Assembly: GCA_964406575.1 (NCBI GenBank)
Contig: CAYOSH010000013.1
Location: forward strand, 46,212 to 110,211
DNA from: WTAW01 sp964406575
Lineage (GTDB): Bacteria > Acidobacteriota > Aminicenantia > Aminicenantales > Aminicenantaceae
DNA length: 64,000 bases
Direction: 5' to 3'
Below are positions 43,801 through 52,664 of this stretch, piece by piece; the stretch's first letter is position 1, and each line of letters starts with the position of its first letter. The position numbers were made by a program, and so were the translations under genes. The notes beneath the pieces are model-generated. The model was given only the letters and a program-made list of their open reading frames with translations. It did not search any database and was not told where the DNA came from.

Positions 43801-44169
43801 TTCCTCTGCATCATCAGGGAGTTCGACGCTGTCCAGTTTTTCCCTTGTGTGCAGCATAGCAAAATCCATGTCTGTCCCCCAGGAAAATTCAAGGGTCATG
43901 TAGGAAATTCCCTCTTTGGATATGGATTCCACGCGTCTCAGTCCAGGGATTCGGCTGACGGCTGCTTCAAGGTCATCCGTAATCAGGGTCTCTATTTCTT
44001 CGGGAGCCACTCCGGAAAATTTGGTCACCACGGAAAGTCGCGGATAACTGATATTCGGAAGAAGGTCTACACTCAATTCCCTCAGAGAGACAAACCCGAG
44101 GAGGATGATAGCGAGGAAAAACATAAAAGTCGTGACCGGCCGTTTGATGCTGATGTTCGTGATTTTCAT
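40873..44169 (-). CDS. RND-family efflux pump, inner-membrane subunit (A), with TM6-TM7 insertion
   Basis: 1098 residues, about 70 longer than the pump at 37748. RPVTTFMFFLAIILLGFVSL is TM1; TM4 has GLALGVGMLVDNSIVVSESIF with the proton-relay Asp, and TM10 has LAGIVVNDAIVKIDYIN. The extra length lies between TM6 and TM7 (residues of about 490-580). It includes FILNLIFSFLLQLLLVLFHY, a hydrophobic hairpin absent from the other pump. No strong ribosome site precedes ATG 44169. It likely forms a heteromeric pump with the next gene, supplied by the MFP adaptor at 46056. Confidence 0.92.
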   Translation of the reverse strand: MKITNISIKRPVTTFMFFLAIILLGFVSLRELSVDLLPNISYPRLSVVTKFSGVAPEEIETLITDDLEAAVSRIPGLRRVESISKEGISYMTLEFSWGTDMDFAMLHTREKLDSVELPDDAEESTIIPLDPQSKAIMVLSVSGQRSLLEIKEFSEELIKPRLEQIEGIGSAEIAGGVEREIQVDVDPDKLSLYDLSIDEISQRIDSFNRNLQGGTIRKGRFKYSLRVVGEYEEIDEIGEISLKTTGERGVIRLKDVAVVLDSIKEREGITRLNGNESIGILVRKESGANTVKVSRAARDVLEEIQEENPGIEILVVSEQAKYIENAISSVLNSVILGGILSFFVLFVFLQDIKTPVIIAVVIPISIIATFNLMYFRDITLNIMSLGGLALGVGMLVDNSIVVSESIFRHKSLGKNLMEAAVLGTQEVGMAVTASTLTTISVFLPVIYVHGIAGQLFRDQALTVTFALLSSLVVSLTLLPMLASRKFKFSVPDTISKTTSVKAKDPQTSLKKSMGKIFLFPLKALRWLIYNIPKGIFFILNLIFSFLLQLLLVLFHYISLPIKPLIHAVFKVYNMFYKRFEDRYHKILIWCLGNKGKVLLGSVCFLIVTLVVASQMPRELMPKPETVSFEVNMKTPVDYSLEQSGDVVAVLETWLKGQESVSASFSQIGVVSGMEALNPEVSINSVKLYVEATHPSKVDELMEGMRGRLQKFPGLTYSIVKEQSTLAEFMAFTSAEIGLKIRGEDLNRLTLLAEQLVGKLNVIEGITDIATNIGEGKPEFLISIRKDALEKYNISPGTIGDFLVNAVRGQRATQFKELEKKYDVRVRLEEETRDNIESLLDEQISFQGTRIPLRELVTYEIARGPKEIRRENQQREVLVTANLRGKKISEVVPAIREKISEVDLPQGYRVVFSGEQEEMAKSFQSLIFAFTLAVLLVYMIMAAQFESLRHPFLILLTLPMGITGAIWALLITGQSLNVISIIGMVVLAGIVVNDAIVKIDYINQLRRKGLPVRESIMEASRVRLRPILMTTATTALGLFPMSLGLGRGAELQQPLAISVIGGLLLATFLTLILIPLAYEMAEGKKRGFADLRDDVSPEK

Positions 44170-44387
44170 GGATTATGGCTTTTTTTTATATTTTATATAA
44201 TTCTACGCATTCCCGATTGGTTGCGTTTTATATTAACAAATACAGAAACCAAATGCCATATAACACACTAGATGGATAGACGAACGAAATCCAAGAAATG
44301 TATCAAAACGGCGGAGATGAATAATGGGACGGTTATATTATTCTGCATATCAGGATCGCTCAGCATGCAGACTGCTGATTCGTTGTG

Positions 44388-44474
44388 TGGGGAACGTTCC
44401 CCGAACGGACTGTTTGGGAAACAGTCCCTACATAAAAAACACATCCGAAGCAGGGTCAGCTCCCCGAGCTGACC
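44388..44474. repeat. Two-hairpin GGTCC palindrome, family 2 (copy R2)
   Basis: Contains GGACTGTTT GGG AAACAGTCC and, further right, GGTCAGCTC CCC GAGCTGACC. Both are perfect hairpins whose arm bases differ from those of other copies but still pair. It fills the 401-bp gap 44170-44570 between the pump gene and the tautomerase gene; no gene was seen in that gap. Confidence 0.7.
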
Positions 44475-44570
44475 GATTATAATAAAGGTGACAAGGCCAA
44501 TTTTTTATTCTGAAAATATCACTGTTATCATGTAAAATGAACAGGAATATAAATCAGGAAGGAGAAGAGT

Positions 44571-44765
44571 ATGCCATTGATCGAAGTTCATCTTCTGGAA
44601 GGGAGGACAGACGAACAGAAAGAGGCCCTGCTCAAAGCCATCACTGCGGCTGTTCATGAATCCATCGATGCGCCTCTTTCAACCATCCGGGTTTGGATCG
44701 ATGAGTTTCCGCCCAAACACTACATGATCGCCGGAGAACTCAAGTCCAATGGGACAGAAAAATAA
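44571..44765 (+). CDS. 4-oxalocrotonate tautomerase-like protein
   Basis: 64 residues, the full size of a 4-OT subunit. MPLIEVHLLEGRT puts the catalytic Pro at position 2 (Pro1 after Met removal). The conserved helix DEQKEALLKAITAAV follows, and Arg in STIRVWIDEFP is at the position of the substrate-binding Arg. These small enzymes tautomerise unsaturated oxo acids and form hexamers. AAGGAGAAG precedes ATG 44571. It lies alone on the plus strand, between two genes of a minus-strand efflux operon. No aromatic degradation genes are near, so its role is unknown. Confidence 0.85.
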   Translation: MPLIEVHLLEGRTDEQKEALLKAITAAVHESIDAPLSTIRVWIDEFPPKHYMIAGELKSNGTEK

Positions 44766-44820
44766 GCAGTGATGAACCGGCAATTTTTTGATTATCGATG
44801 AATGATAAGGAGGAGATAAT

Positions 44821-46056
44821 CTAATTGACGATCTTAACACGGGCATCGTGAGCCAAAGTAAAGTGCCCCTCCACGATAACCTGCTCACCCGCTTGAACGC
44901 CATCCAGCACCTCGGCATAATCTTCGTTCTCAAGCCCGATCTCGATATATCTCCATTTTGCAAGACCATCCTCAACAACAAAAAGCAATTTCCGTTGGGA
45001 CCTTGTCAGGATAGAATCCTGGGGAACAAGAAGTCTGTCTTTATAGATTTCAGCAGCGATCTCCACCTCAGCATGCATCCCAGGTTTAATTTCTTCCTTT
45101 GGGTTATCCACATCGACAAACACCTTACATGTTTTGTCCTCTGGATTGACCAATGGACTTATGGCACTCACTTTTCCCTTGAAAATCTTGTCGGGGTAGG
45201 CGCTGAACCTTAAATCGACCTTTCGACCGACCTGCATCTTTCCGATCTCACTCTCCAAAACCCTAGCATGAACCTGAATCCTGCTGATATTCACCAAGGT
45301 GAACAATTCCCGTCCTACAGAAACACGCTCGCCAGGAGACACCTGGATATCTGCGATGATCCCAGAAAAAGGCGCCTTTATCTTGGTTTTCTCCAAATCG
45401 AGCTGTGCTTTTTTCACGCTGATCTCGGCTTGCGTCAAGCCCTTCATTGCGGCAACCACTTCATCCTTTTTTTCTCCCGATTCAATCAGTGCCCGCTCAT
45501 AAAGGCGCGAGCGGCTCTCGAATTCTTCCCTTGAAATAAGGCCCCTCTGATATTGTTGCCCGGCGTCCTCGAACTGTTTTTTGAGTTTATTTACCTCTAG
45601 ACTCAGCTCTTCCCCACCTCTACTGGCATCATCAGAAAAACGCTGCTCCACCAACATCTCCGAGAAGGCTTTCAAGCGTGCAGCCTCAGCATTCTCATAA
45701 TTCAACCTGTACTCCTGGTCGTCCAGATCCAACAACAATTCATCCTTCTTCACATGCTGACTCTCTCTCACGTTGAGATTGTTGATAATCCCTCCGACTT
45801 CGGCTTTCAAGATGATCTTTCTATCCGTCACAGCCTCTGCCGGCGACCTAAGCTTGATGACTAGGTCACCCAGTTTGGCCTCCACAACTTTCACCTGGAG
45901 AGGTGCTTCACTGGCGTTTGTCTCTTGAGCCTGTTCACTCGACGCAGTCTCCCTCTTTCCCGGACCTCTCCCCTTTTTAACCACAAAATAGTAGCCCAGT
46001 ATCCCTGCCAAAACAAGAACGAGAACAATTGTTAGGATTTTTTTCGGAAATATCAT
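44821..46056 (-). CDS. RND periplasmic adaptor (MFP/HlyD-like)
   Basis: 411 residues. An N-terminal hydrophobic segment (residues of about 7-27) acts as a signal anchor. A lipoyl-like part (LRSPAEAVTDRKIILKAEVGG) flanks a charged coiled-coil hairpin of about 100 residues. A second lipoyl strand (TKIKAPFSGIIADIQVSPGE) and a beta-barrel region (LFTLVNISRIQVHARVLESE) follow. It links an RND pump to an outer-membrane channel. Two RND genes follow on the same strand, but no TolC-type channel is in the window. GAGGG precedes ATG 46056. Confidence 0.9.
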   Translation of the reverse strand: MIFPKKILTIVLVLVLAGILGYYFVVKKGRGPGKRETASSEQAQETNASEAPLQVKVVEAKLGDLVIKLRSPAEAVTDRKIILKAEVGGIINNLNVRESQHVKKDELLLDLDDQEYRLNYENAEAARLKAFSEMLVEQRFSDDASRGGEELSLEVNKLKKQFEDAGQQYQRGLISREEFESRSRLYERALIESGEKKDEVVAAMKGLTQAEISVKKAQLDLEKTKIKAPFSGIIADIQVSPGERVSVGRELFTLVNISRIQVHARVLESEIGKMQVGRKVDLRFSAYPDKIFKGKVSAISPLVNPEDKTCKVFVDVDNPKEEIKPGMHAEVEIAAEIYKDRLLVPQDSILTRSQRKLLFVVEDGLAKWRYIEIGLENEDYAEVLDGVQAGEQVIVEGHFTLAHDARVKIVN

Positions 46057-46141
46057 TGAAACCCTCTCAGAGATGATACGTTCGATTCCAAAAAATTGGA
46101 TTCTCTTCCATTCGAATAACGTTTCTCGGTCGGAAATTGTT

Positions 46142-47347
46142 TCATTTATTATCTTTCAGGACAGCTTCTCGCAAATCTGAGAAAAACTCCGGCAATGCCG
46201 CTATCACCCTGTGCCAATTTGGAATTAGCTGAATGGAAGTTGGATTCTGCCAGAAGATCTTTCCGGCCCGGTTGATTCCACCGGCAAAGGCTTCGACACA
46301 CAGGGATTCCGCATGCCGGTCAAACTCCAAATCGTTCAATGCTGCATCCCCCTCATAACGAACAATTGCATCCTGGGCGATCTGTAAGTAGATATTGCTT
46401 AATGTCTTGAAAAAACCCTCCGAGAATTCAACGCCTTCCTTGGCGAGCGTACGGAAGATGGATTTTGCGATATCGATCGTCATCTTGAGGATTCCCTTCT
46501 CCGGATTACTCGGTATCAAAAGCTGGTGTTTATGTTCGTATGTGTCAGCGATATCGACTTGACAGATCCTGTTCAGAGTTACACTCCTGTAAACTTCGGC
46601 TAGAGTTCCGACTTCCAACCCCCAGTCGCTCGGAATCCTTATCGCCATAGCCAGGTCGCGTCTCATGGCGATCTCTCCTGATAGAGCGTAACGAAAGCTG
46701 TCAATATAGACTAAAAATGGCAAATACCCCAAAATCTTCTGCAACGATCGGATAAAGGGAGTGAAAAATAAGCGCGTGGCGCGACCATACATCTTGGTTG
46801 TGACCCGGCTGTAGAACCCCTTACAGAATTCATATTCCTCGTGAGGATTTCCTACCGGATAGCACAGCCTCCCCAACATCGCGCGATCATAATTCACGAT
46901 ATCACAATCATGGATAGCGATGACCCTGCTTTTCCCCCGAGCGAGGACATAACCAAGAGAGATCCATACGGCGCGACCCTTACCCGCCTCTCCTGACAAA
47001 AGATTATTTTTCTCCAGCACCTGATAAAGCTTCCTGATGTTTCGCCCGTCATTCCAGATAATTTTGAGTTTTTTTGTTGATGAAAAAGCTTCTTTCACTT
47101 CTTTGAATTCGGAAGACGTGGCTTTATCCAGACAGAGGACGATCTCATTGAGATAGGTCACTTTTTTCAAGGTTTTCATGATATTGGGAAGAGCACCGCT
47201 GGCATATTCCCTGTAGAGCGAAGGCAGGACTAAAGCAATGGGCTGTATATTAGAAAAACCCTTGAGCTTATCTTCGAGCTTTTCCACATTCAAAGCCCCC
47301 AACTTATGGAACGTCGTGATGACTCCATTCTGAAAAAAATCAGACAT
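46142..47347 (-). CDS. gpgS: GT81-family glycosyltransferase, glucosyl-3-phosphoglycerate synthase-like
   Basis: 401 residues of the GT-A fold. RVIAIHDCDIVNYDRAMLGRL supplies the DCD metal/nucleotide-sugar motif and matches the GpgS family. The start (IALVLPSLYREYASGALPNI) is the nucleotide-binding strand, and GLEVGTLAEVYRSV is a conserved catalytic-region helix. GpgS joins NDP-glucose to 3-phosphoglycerate to give the precursor of glucosylglycerate, a compatible solute. The matching phosphatase (GpgP) is not seen nearby. GAGGAGGG precedes ATG 47347. The mannosyl version cannot be excluded. Confidence 0.78.
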   Translation of the reverse strand: MSDFFQNGVITTFHKLGALNVEKLEDKLKGFSNIQPIALVLPSLYREYASGALPNIMKTLKKVTYLNEIVLCLDKATSSEFKEVKEAFSSTKKLKIIWNDGRNIRKLYQVLEKNNLLSGEAGKGRAVWISLGYVLARGKSRVIAIHDCDIVNYDRAMLGRLCYPVGNPHEEYEFCKGFYSRVTTKMYGRATRLFFTPFIRSLQKILGYLPFLVYIDSFRYALSGEIAMRRDLAMAIRIPSDWGLEVGTLAEVYRSVTLNRICQVDIADTYEHKHQLLIPSNPEKGILKMTIDIAKSIFRTLAKEGVEFSEGFFKTLSNIYLQIAQDAIVRYEGDAALNDLEFDRHAESLCVEAFAGGINRAGKIFWQNPTSIQLIPNWHRVIAALPEFFSDLREAVLKDNK

Positions 47348-47509
47348 CGATCCCTCCTCGGATTGTGATCATCGCTTTAACCCTTAGACCGGAGAAGACA
47401 GGGATTATTAGCATAAACAAAAAAGGTGTATTCTGTCAATTTAGGTGGAATGGGGATTCTCCCTGATTGGAGGCTTCGTCCCCCAACGGATTGGTAATTT
47501 CAGAAGTAA

Positions 47510-47549
47510 GGACCGTTCCCAAATGGATTGTTTGAGATACAGTCCCTGC
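47510..47549. repeat. Two-hairpin GGTCC palindrome, family 2 (degraded copy R3)
   Basis: GGACCGTTCCCAAATGGATTG, then TTTGAGATACAGTCCCTGCC: recognisable but decayed arms of the same repeat, in the 234-bp gap between GT81 and GH3. Confidence 0.45.
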
Positions 47550-47581
47550 CCAAAAAAAGATGTCACCTTTTGACTTGATTT

Positions 47582-49375
47582 TCAGTGTGTTTTTATATCC
47601 TCTGCCTGATTCTTTTTGGGCACAATCAAGCCATGTCCGATGGGGAAAAGATCAGGAATAGTCACCGGCAACTTTCCCTTTATGTCGATCTCACCGAAGA
47701 GTGCTTTAGCTGCCGCCACCTGTGCCTCATCTGCATCCCTGTAGGCACACATGTACGCGTCGACTTCTGGAAAATTGCGCAAAAAATAGGGGCTCCCGAA
47801 TGATATCACGATCACCCCTTTGGATAATTTTGCCGCTTCTCTGATCAGATGAATATGACTCATTTCGAGGCCAACGCTCCCTTTGTCCGCACGCAGACGA
47901 GAGAAGAGAGCAAAAACCAAAACATCTGCTTCACCAGCTTTTTTTAAGGCAAAATCCAGGTAGTCCTGCCCGGTTGTTGCCTCCCCAAAAAATTCGAATA
48001 CATCAGGATTTTTCTCCTTCATCTCCCGAACAAACGTCCTTCCGGCAAAATAACCACCGGGATCACTGCTCAATGCCAGGACAGCTACACTCTGCTTTTT
48101 TCTGGATAAAGGAACCACCGCATCCTCATTTTTCACAAGGGTGATCGCATTTTCAAATGTCTGTTCCGCCTGCTTGAGATGAGTCCTCGGCGCGATCTTA
48201 AGATCCAACATTTTGAGATCAACCAGCTTCTGTTTGTGCAAACCCAGTCGCGCCTTGGCCTCCAGTATTTTCTTCACGGAGTTATTTATCCGCTCTTCTG
48301 GTATTTCACCTCTTCTTACGGCCTGAACCAATGCATCGATCACTTCTTTTGGCTTGGGCGGAAGCAGTATCATATCGATACCCGCTTTAATGGCCATCAA
48401 AGCAGCTTCTTCGGGTTCGTATAAAGTGGTCACGCCCCCCATTCCCATGGCATCAGTAACAATGATCCCCTTGAAACCGAGCTCATTCCTCAAGAGATCT
48501 GTCAGTATAGGCTTGGAGAGGCTCGAGGGAACATTCGGTGTAGGGTCCAGTGCCGGCAATCTGAGATGTGCCGCCATAATGGCCTGAACCCCTGATTCGA
48601 TGGCTATTTTGAACGGGTATATCTCAACCTTATCCAACCGGGCACGATCACCCTTTACAGTGGGAAGCACTGTGTGAGAATCTTCAGAGGTGTCTCCATG
48701 TCCGGGGAAATGTTTTGCCGTGGCGATCAAGCCATTTTCTTGACAGCCCTTGATGAACGGAACCGCCAGTCGGCTGACTTGTTCGGGGTCTTCACTGAAA
48801 GAACGGACATTTATGATGGGATTGTCCGGATTGATATTCACATCGACTACAGGTGCGTATGTCATATGAATGCCGATGGCCCTGGCCTCAAGGGCTGTGA
48901 TTTTCCCCATAAGGTAGGCCAGCTCTTCAGAATCCGCTGCACCGAGGGCCATGACGGGAGGAAATAGAGTGGCTCCATCGATCTGATTTCCCAACCCTCT
49001 CTCGAGATCAGACGCAATCAACAGGGGTATTTTTGCCTTTTCTTGCAGAACATTTGTTAAGTGCGCCGTTTCGTACACATCTCCGGCAAAAAGAATGAGC
49101 CCCCCGATCTTCTGTTCCACGATGAGATTCTTGAGGTTATTGACGTATTCGGTGTCTCGGTTGACGAATCGGCCGGTATAGCGGCAGGCGATCAACTGTC
49201 CGACCTTCTCTTCCAGAGTCATCTTTTCCATCGTCTTCCCGACCCATTTTGCCTCATCCGCTCCAAAGGTCATCTTTGGCTCGAGTGCCGGTGGGGGTGT
49301 TTTAGCACATTCGAAGGCTATCAGAATCACCAAGAAGACAGAAAAACCGATAATAATACGGGAATATTTAATCAT
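47582..49375 (-). CDS. GH3 beta-N-acetylhexosaminidase-like lipoprotein (NagZ-type)
   Basis: 597 residues. The N-terminus has a hydrophobic run ending in a lipobox (IAFEC), so it is a lipoprotein. The GH3 barrel has SDLERGLGNQIDGAT, then KHFPGHGDTSEDSHTVLP, the NagZ loop whose His/Asp pair acts as the acid/base, then IVTDAMGMGGV with the catalytic Asp. A C-terminal (alpha/beta)6 domain is present, which standard NagZ lacks. It is probably a periplasmic or surface beta-hexosaminidase for chitin or peptidoglycan turnover. AAGGAG precedes ATG 49375. Confidence 0.9.
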   Translation of the reverse strand: MIKYSRIIIGFSVFLVILIAFECAKTPPPALEPKMTFGADEAKWVGKTMEKMTLEEKVGQLIACRYTGRFVNRDTEYVNNLKNLIVEQKIGGLILFAGDVYETAHLTNVLQEKAKIPLLIASDLERGLGNQIDGATLFPPVMALGAADSEELAYLMGKITALEARAIGIHMTYAPVVDVNINPDNPIINVRSFSEDPEQVSRLAVPFIKGCQENGLIATAKHFPGHGDTSEDSHTVLPTVKGDRARLDKVEIYPFKIAIESGVQAIMAAHLRLPALDPTPNVPSSLSKPILTDLLRNELGFKGIIVTDAMGMGGVTTLYEPEEAALMAIKAGIDMILLPPKPKEVIDALVQAVRRGEIPEERINNSVKKILEAKARLGLHKQKLVDLKMLDLKIAPRTHLKQAEQTFENAITLVKNEDAVVPLSRKKQSVAVLALSSDPGGYFAGRTFVREMKEKNPDVFEFFGEATTGQDYLDFALKKAGEADVLVFALFSRLRADKGSVGLEMSHIHLIREAAKLSKGVIVISFGSPYFLRNFPEVDAYMCAYRDADEAQVAAAKALFGEIDIKGKLPVTIPDLFPIGHGLIVPKKNQAEDIKTH

Positions 49376-49501
49376 TCATCCGATCTCCTTGTGGTTAGGC
49401 TCACAAAATCAGAAAAAGGTTCATTCGCCGAATGGATTCGAGAAAGATATGGGGACTGTTTTCCGAACATACCGTAAATTATCATGGCACGAGATTTTGC
49501 T

Positions 49502-49546
49502 GCAGGGTCCGCTCCCCAAGCAGACCGTTTGGGAAACGGTCCCTAC
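49502..49546. repeat. Two-hairpin GGTCC palindrome, family 2 (copy R4)
   Basis: GGTCCGCT CCCC AAGCAGACC (one mismatch) overlaps GACCGTTT GGG AAACGGTC (perfect); the copy ends CCCTAC. It is the most complete copy and lies in the 257-bp gap between GH3 and azgA. Confidence 0.7.
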
Positions 49547-49632
49547 ATTTTTATGATATCTTCTTTATTAAGTCTCTGACTCAATTTAGTCGTTTCACTC
49601 CCTGTTCGTCTTACTGTTTAAAGATATCCCGG

Positions 49633-50979
49633 CTATTTAATGATATACCGTATGATAAAAAGCACAGAGAACAGATAGATCACCCAATGGACGTTCTTTC
49701 CTTTTCCCGAGACCAGCTTCAGAATCGAATAGGAGATAAATCCGAAGGCGATTCCCTCTGTGATGCTGAAGGTCAATGGCATGATGATAATGGTTAAATA
49801 AGCCGGGATGGCCTCTGTCAAATCGTCCCACTTGATAAAAGTAATACACTTCATCATCAGATAACCCACAATGATCAGAGGAGGCGCTATCACAGGACGG
49901 AGAATGGCACCGTTGGACTCATAACTGCCGGCGACCATCCCTGCTAACGGACTGAAGAAGAGGGCCACGATGAAGAGCAATGATGTACAAATATTGGCCA
50001 ATCCTGTTCTTGCACCATGAGCAATCCCGGAAGCACTCTCGATGTAACTCGTGACTGTGGATGTCCCCATAAGGGCTCCTCCTATTGTTCCCACCGCATC
50101 GGCGAACATAGCTTGGTTTGCCCGAGGGAGCTTCCCGTCCTTGAGAAATCCAACCGGCGCACTCACACCGATGAGAGTGCCCATCGTGTCGAACAGATCA
50201 AGAAAGAAGAATATGAAGACAATCGTGATCAGTCCTGTCTGGAAAGCACCCAAGATGTCCAGCTTAAATAATGTCGGCATCACACTGGGAGGAGCAGCAA
50301 GGATGCCTTGATATTTCACAATTCCCAAAGGAACACCCAAAAGAGCTGTACCAAGAATACCCAGGAGGATCGCGCCTCGAACTCTCAAAACAAGGAGGGC
50401 TGCTGTCAGTATCACTCCGAAGAGAGCAAGGAGAGCCGGCTTACTGGTCAAATCTCCGAGTATAACCAGGATATCCGTAGTTCCGGGAACTGGCGGAGGG
50501 GCGTTGACAACCACACCTCCATACTGAAGCCCTATAAATGCGATCAGCACACCGATCCCAACAGCAATCGAGTGCTTCAGCGAATCAGGAACTGCAGCTA
50601 CTAAACTCTTCCATACACCCGCCAGCGATAGAAGGACAAAAATCGTCCCTGAAATAAAAACAGCACCCAGGGCGACCTGCCAGGAATACCCCATGATCCC
50701 ACAGACGATGATGGCAAAAAAAACATTATGACCCATACCGGGAGCTAAAGCGATGGGGTATTTGGCCAACAATCCCATCAAGAGAGTCGCAAGAGCACTG
50801 GACACACATGTGGCAAACATGACAGCGCCCTGGTCCATCCCGGCGGCGGCAAGGATCGCTGGCTGGACAAAGATGATATAGGACATGGTCATAAATGTGG
50901 TGATCCCCCCCACAATTTCAGTTTGTATGTCGGTGTTGTTTTCCTCCAGCTTAAAATACCGCTCGAGCCATTTTTTCAT
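49633..50979 (-). CDS. AzgA-type purine (guanine/hypoxanthine) permease
   Basis: 448 residues with about 12-14 hydrophobic segments. EIVGGITTFMTMSYIIFVQP is the start motif of the NCS2/AzgA branch, ALAPGMGHNVFF is the substrate-site loop, and LFDTMGTLIG and TVTSYIESASGIAHGARTG follow. It imports adenine, guanine or hypoxanthine by proton symport. ATG 50979 was chosen over TTG 51000, which is in the apt stop region. It starts 11 bp after apt ends, so uptake and phosphoribosylation of adenine are encoded together. Confidence 0.88.
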   Translation of the reverse strand: MKKWLERYFKLEENNTDIQTEIVGGITTFMTMSYIIFVQPAILAAAGMDQGAVMFATCVSSALATLLMGLLAKYPIALAPGMGHNVFFAIIVCGIMGYSWQVALGAVFISGTIFVLLSLAGVWKSLVAAVPDSLKHSIAVGIGVLIAFIGLQYGGVVVNAPPPVPGTTDILVILGDLTSKPALLALFGVILTAALLVLRVRGAILLGILGTALLGVPLGIVKYQGILAAPPSVMPTLFKLDILGAFQTGLITIVFIFFFLDLFDTMGTLIGVSAPVGFLKDGKLPRANQAMFADAVGTIGGALMGTSTVTSYIESASGIAHGARTGLANICTSLLFIVALFFSPLAGMVAGSYESNGAILRPVIAPPLIIVGYLMMKCITFIKWDDLTEAIPAYLTIIIMPLTFSITEGIAFGFISYSILKLVSGKGKNVHWVIYLFSVLFIIRYIIK

Positions 50980-50989
50980 GAGTTCTCTC

Positions 50990-51526
50990 TCACTCCTCAA
51001 ACTGAATCAGCGAATGGATATCCACATCAGGGTGGGCATTCTTTATAAAATCCACGCCATTTAAAAAGAGGAGCTCCACGACTGCAGCGAATCCCACAAC
51101 TTTCCCGCCGATCTTTTTTACAATATCGATGGCACTGACAGATGAGGAACCTGTAGCTATGAGATCATCGATGATGAGCACTCTCTGACCTTTCTGGATG
51201 CTGTCTTTGTGCATCTCGAAGTACTCCAGCGCATACTCATTCGGGGCTTTCACACAAACACATTCTCGAGGGAGTTTCCCCTTCTTCCGAATCACCGCAA
51301 GTCCCAATCGCAATTGATGAGCGACCGGCGCCGCAAACAGAAATCCCCGAGACTCGATCCCAGCGATCATCTGGGGTCTTTTTTCCTTCGCCCACGAGAC
51401 AAGGTCGTTGATCACAATGTTGTAAGAGGATGGATCCTCAATAACAGGCGTAATATCTTTAAAACCGATCCCAGGTTTGGGAAAATCTTTGACTTCAACG
51501 ATTTTTTCTTTAACTTTATCGAGCAT
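50990..51526 (-). CDS. apt: Adenine phosphoribosyltransferase
   Basis: 178 residues. Converts adenine and PRPP to AMP. KDFPKPGIGFKDITP near the start is the family motif, AGIESRGFLFAAPVA is the base-binding segment, and VLIIDDLIATGSS is the PRPP loop. ATG 51526 follows AGGGGAG. The mscS gene ends 11 bp upstream and azgA starts 10 bp downstream on the same strand, so the three are one operon. Confidence 0.95.
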   Translation of the reverse strand: MLDKVKEKIVEVKDFPKPGIGFKDITPVIEDPSSYNIVINDLVSWAKEKRPQMIAGIESRGFLFAAPVAHQLRLGLAVIRKKGKLPRECVCVKAPNEYALEYFEMHKDSIQKGQRVLIIDDLIATGSSSVSAIDIVKKIGGKVVGFAAVVELLFLNGVDFIKNAHPDVDIHSLIQFEE

Positions 51527-51537
51527 ATTCTCCCCTT

Positions 51538-52587
51538 TCAATCGATGGATTTGGTATATACCGTACGCGTGGGAAACGGAATGCCGATCCCGGCTTGATT
51601 GAGCGCATTATAAACGACGTCTGTCGCTTTGAGTTTCATGTCATAAGCTTCTGTGTAATCCTTAACCCATACTCTGGCGATAAAATCCAACGAAAAATCG
51701 GACATTTTTACAAACTGGACCGCTGGCTCTGGTACCTCAAGAACTCCATCAATCTTTTTGAGTGCCTCCAAAACCACCTGCCTGACTTTCTCGGGATCTG
51801 CCCCATAGATTACACCGAACTCCACATTCACCCTGACCGAAAGATCAGGCACAGTGAAGTTCTTGATTTTGGCGTTAGCCAATTGCCCATTGGGAATATA
51901 GATCACTTCATTGTCATAGGTTTTTAATTTTGTGCTCCTCAAACCGATATCCAGAATAATCCCCATCTCTCCAGATTCGATCTGGACTTTATCCCCCACC
52001 TTGAATGTTTTGTCCAGAACCAGTTGAAGACCCCCCATGATGTTGGCAAGGGAATCCTTCAGTGCAAAGCCAACGGCGAGTCCAGCAATACCAGCCGTTG
52101 CCAGGAGGGGGCTGATATCGATATCCCACGCATCAAAAACAAAAATGAAAGCGAGAATAATGACTACGGCTTTCATTATTTTTTCGACCAGCGGAATCAG
52201 GCGGTCATCGGCTGTCGACTTTGTCTTTTTGGCCCAATCTCTGATCCAGGTCTTGGACATATTGTTGATAATCCGAATCAGAGCAATAGTCACCAGGAAT
52301 ATTAGAAATGTATCGACAAGATTGCCGTAGACCTGAGTTTGGAATTGGAAGGTCTGAAACCCGATTATAAAGCCGAGCGCAAGTATGATGTAAAAAAGTA
52401 TGGAGGATACACTCTTGATGATCAAATCATCTATTTTTGTTTTCGTTTTCTTGGCCAGCGGTTTTAACACTTGAATCAAAATAAACTTCGCGATTAAAGC
52501 CACAACGAGAGACACGGCCAAAATAAACAAAAACTCAAGGTAAATATTGCTCATGATGGACTCGAATATCTTGGTAATAGTGCTCAT
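51538..52587 (-). CDS. MscS-type small mechanosensitive channel
   Basis: 349 residues. ATG 52587 follows GGAGGAG. About five hydrophobic segments precede the MscS signature: the pore helix GIAGLAVGFALKDSLANIMGGL and then the beta-domain LDKTFKVGDKVQI with GLRSTKLKTYDNEVIYIPN. The C-terminal alpha/beta part runs to GIPFPTRTVY. It opens on membrane tension to release solutes in osmotic downshock. It is the first gene of mscS-apt-azgA. The GpgS-type enzyme in the window would make a solute that such a channel could release (inference). Confidence 0.93.
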   Translation of the reverse strand: MSTITKIFESIMSNIYLEFLFILAVSLVVALIAKFILIQVLKPLAKKTKTKIDDLIIKSVSSILFYIILALGFIIGFQTFQFQTQVYGNLVDTFLIFLVTIALIRIINNMSKTWIRDWAKKTKSTADDRLIPLVEKIMKAVVIILAFIFVFDAWDIDISPLLATAGIAGLAVGFALKDSLANIMGGLQLVLDKTFKVGDKVQIESGEMGIILDIGLRSTKLKTYDNEVIYIPNGQLANAKIKNFTVPDLSVRVNVEFGVIYGADPEKVRQVVLEALKKIDGVLEVPEPAVQFVKMSDFSLDFIARVWVKDYTEAYDMKLKATDVVYNALNQAGIGIPFPTRTVYTKSID

Positions 52588-52664
52588 CCCTATCTCCTCC
52601 ATCCCTTCATGATTCTATCTTTATACATAAACTGCTTTATATTTTCAAACTCTTGATAATGACC

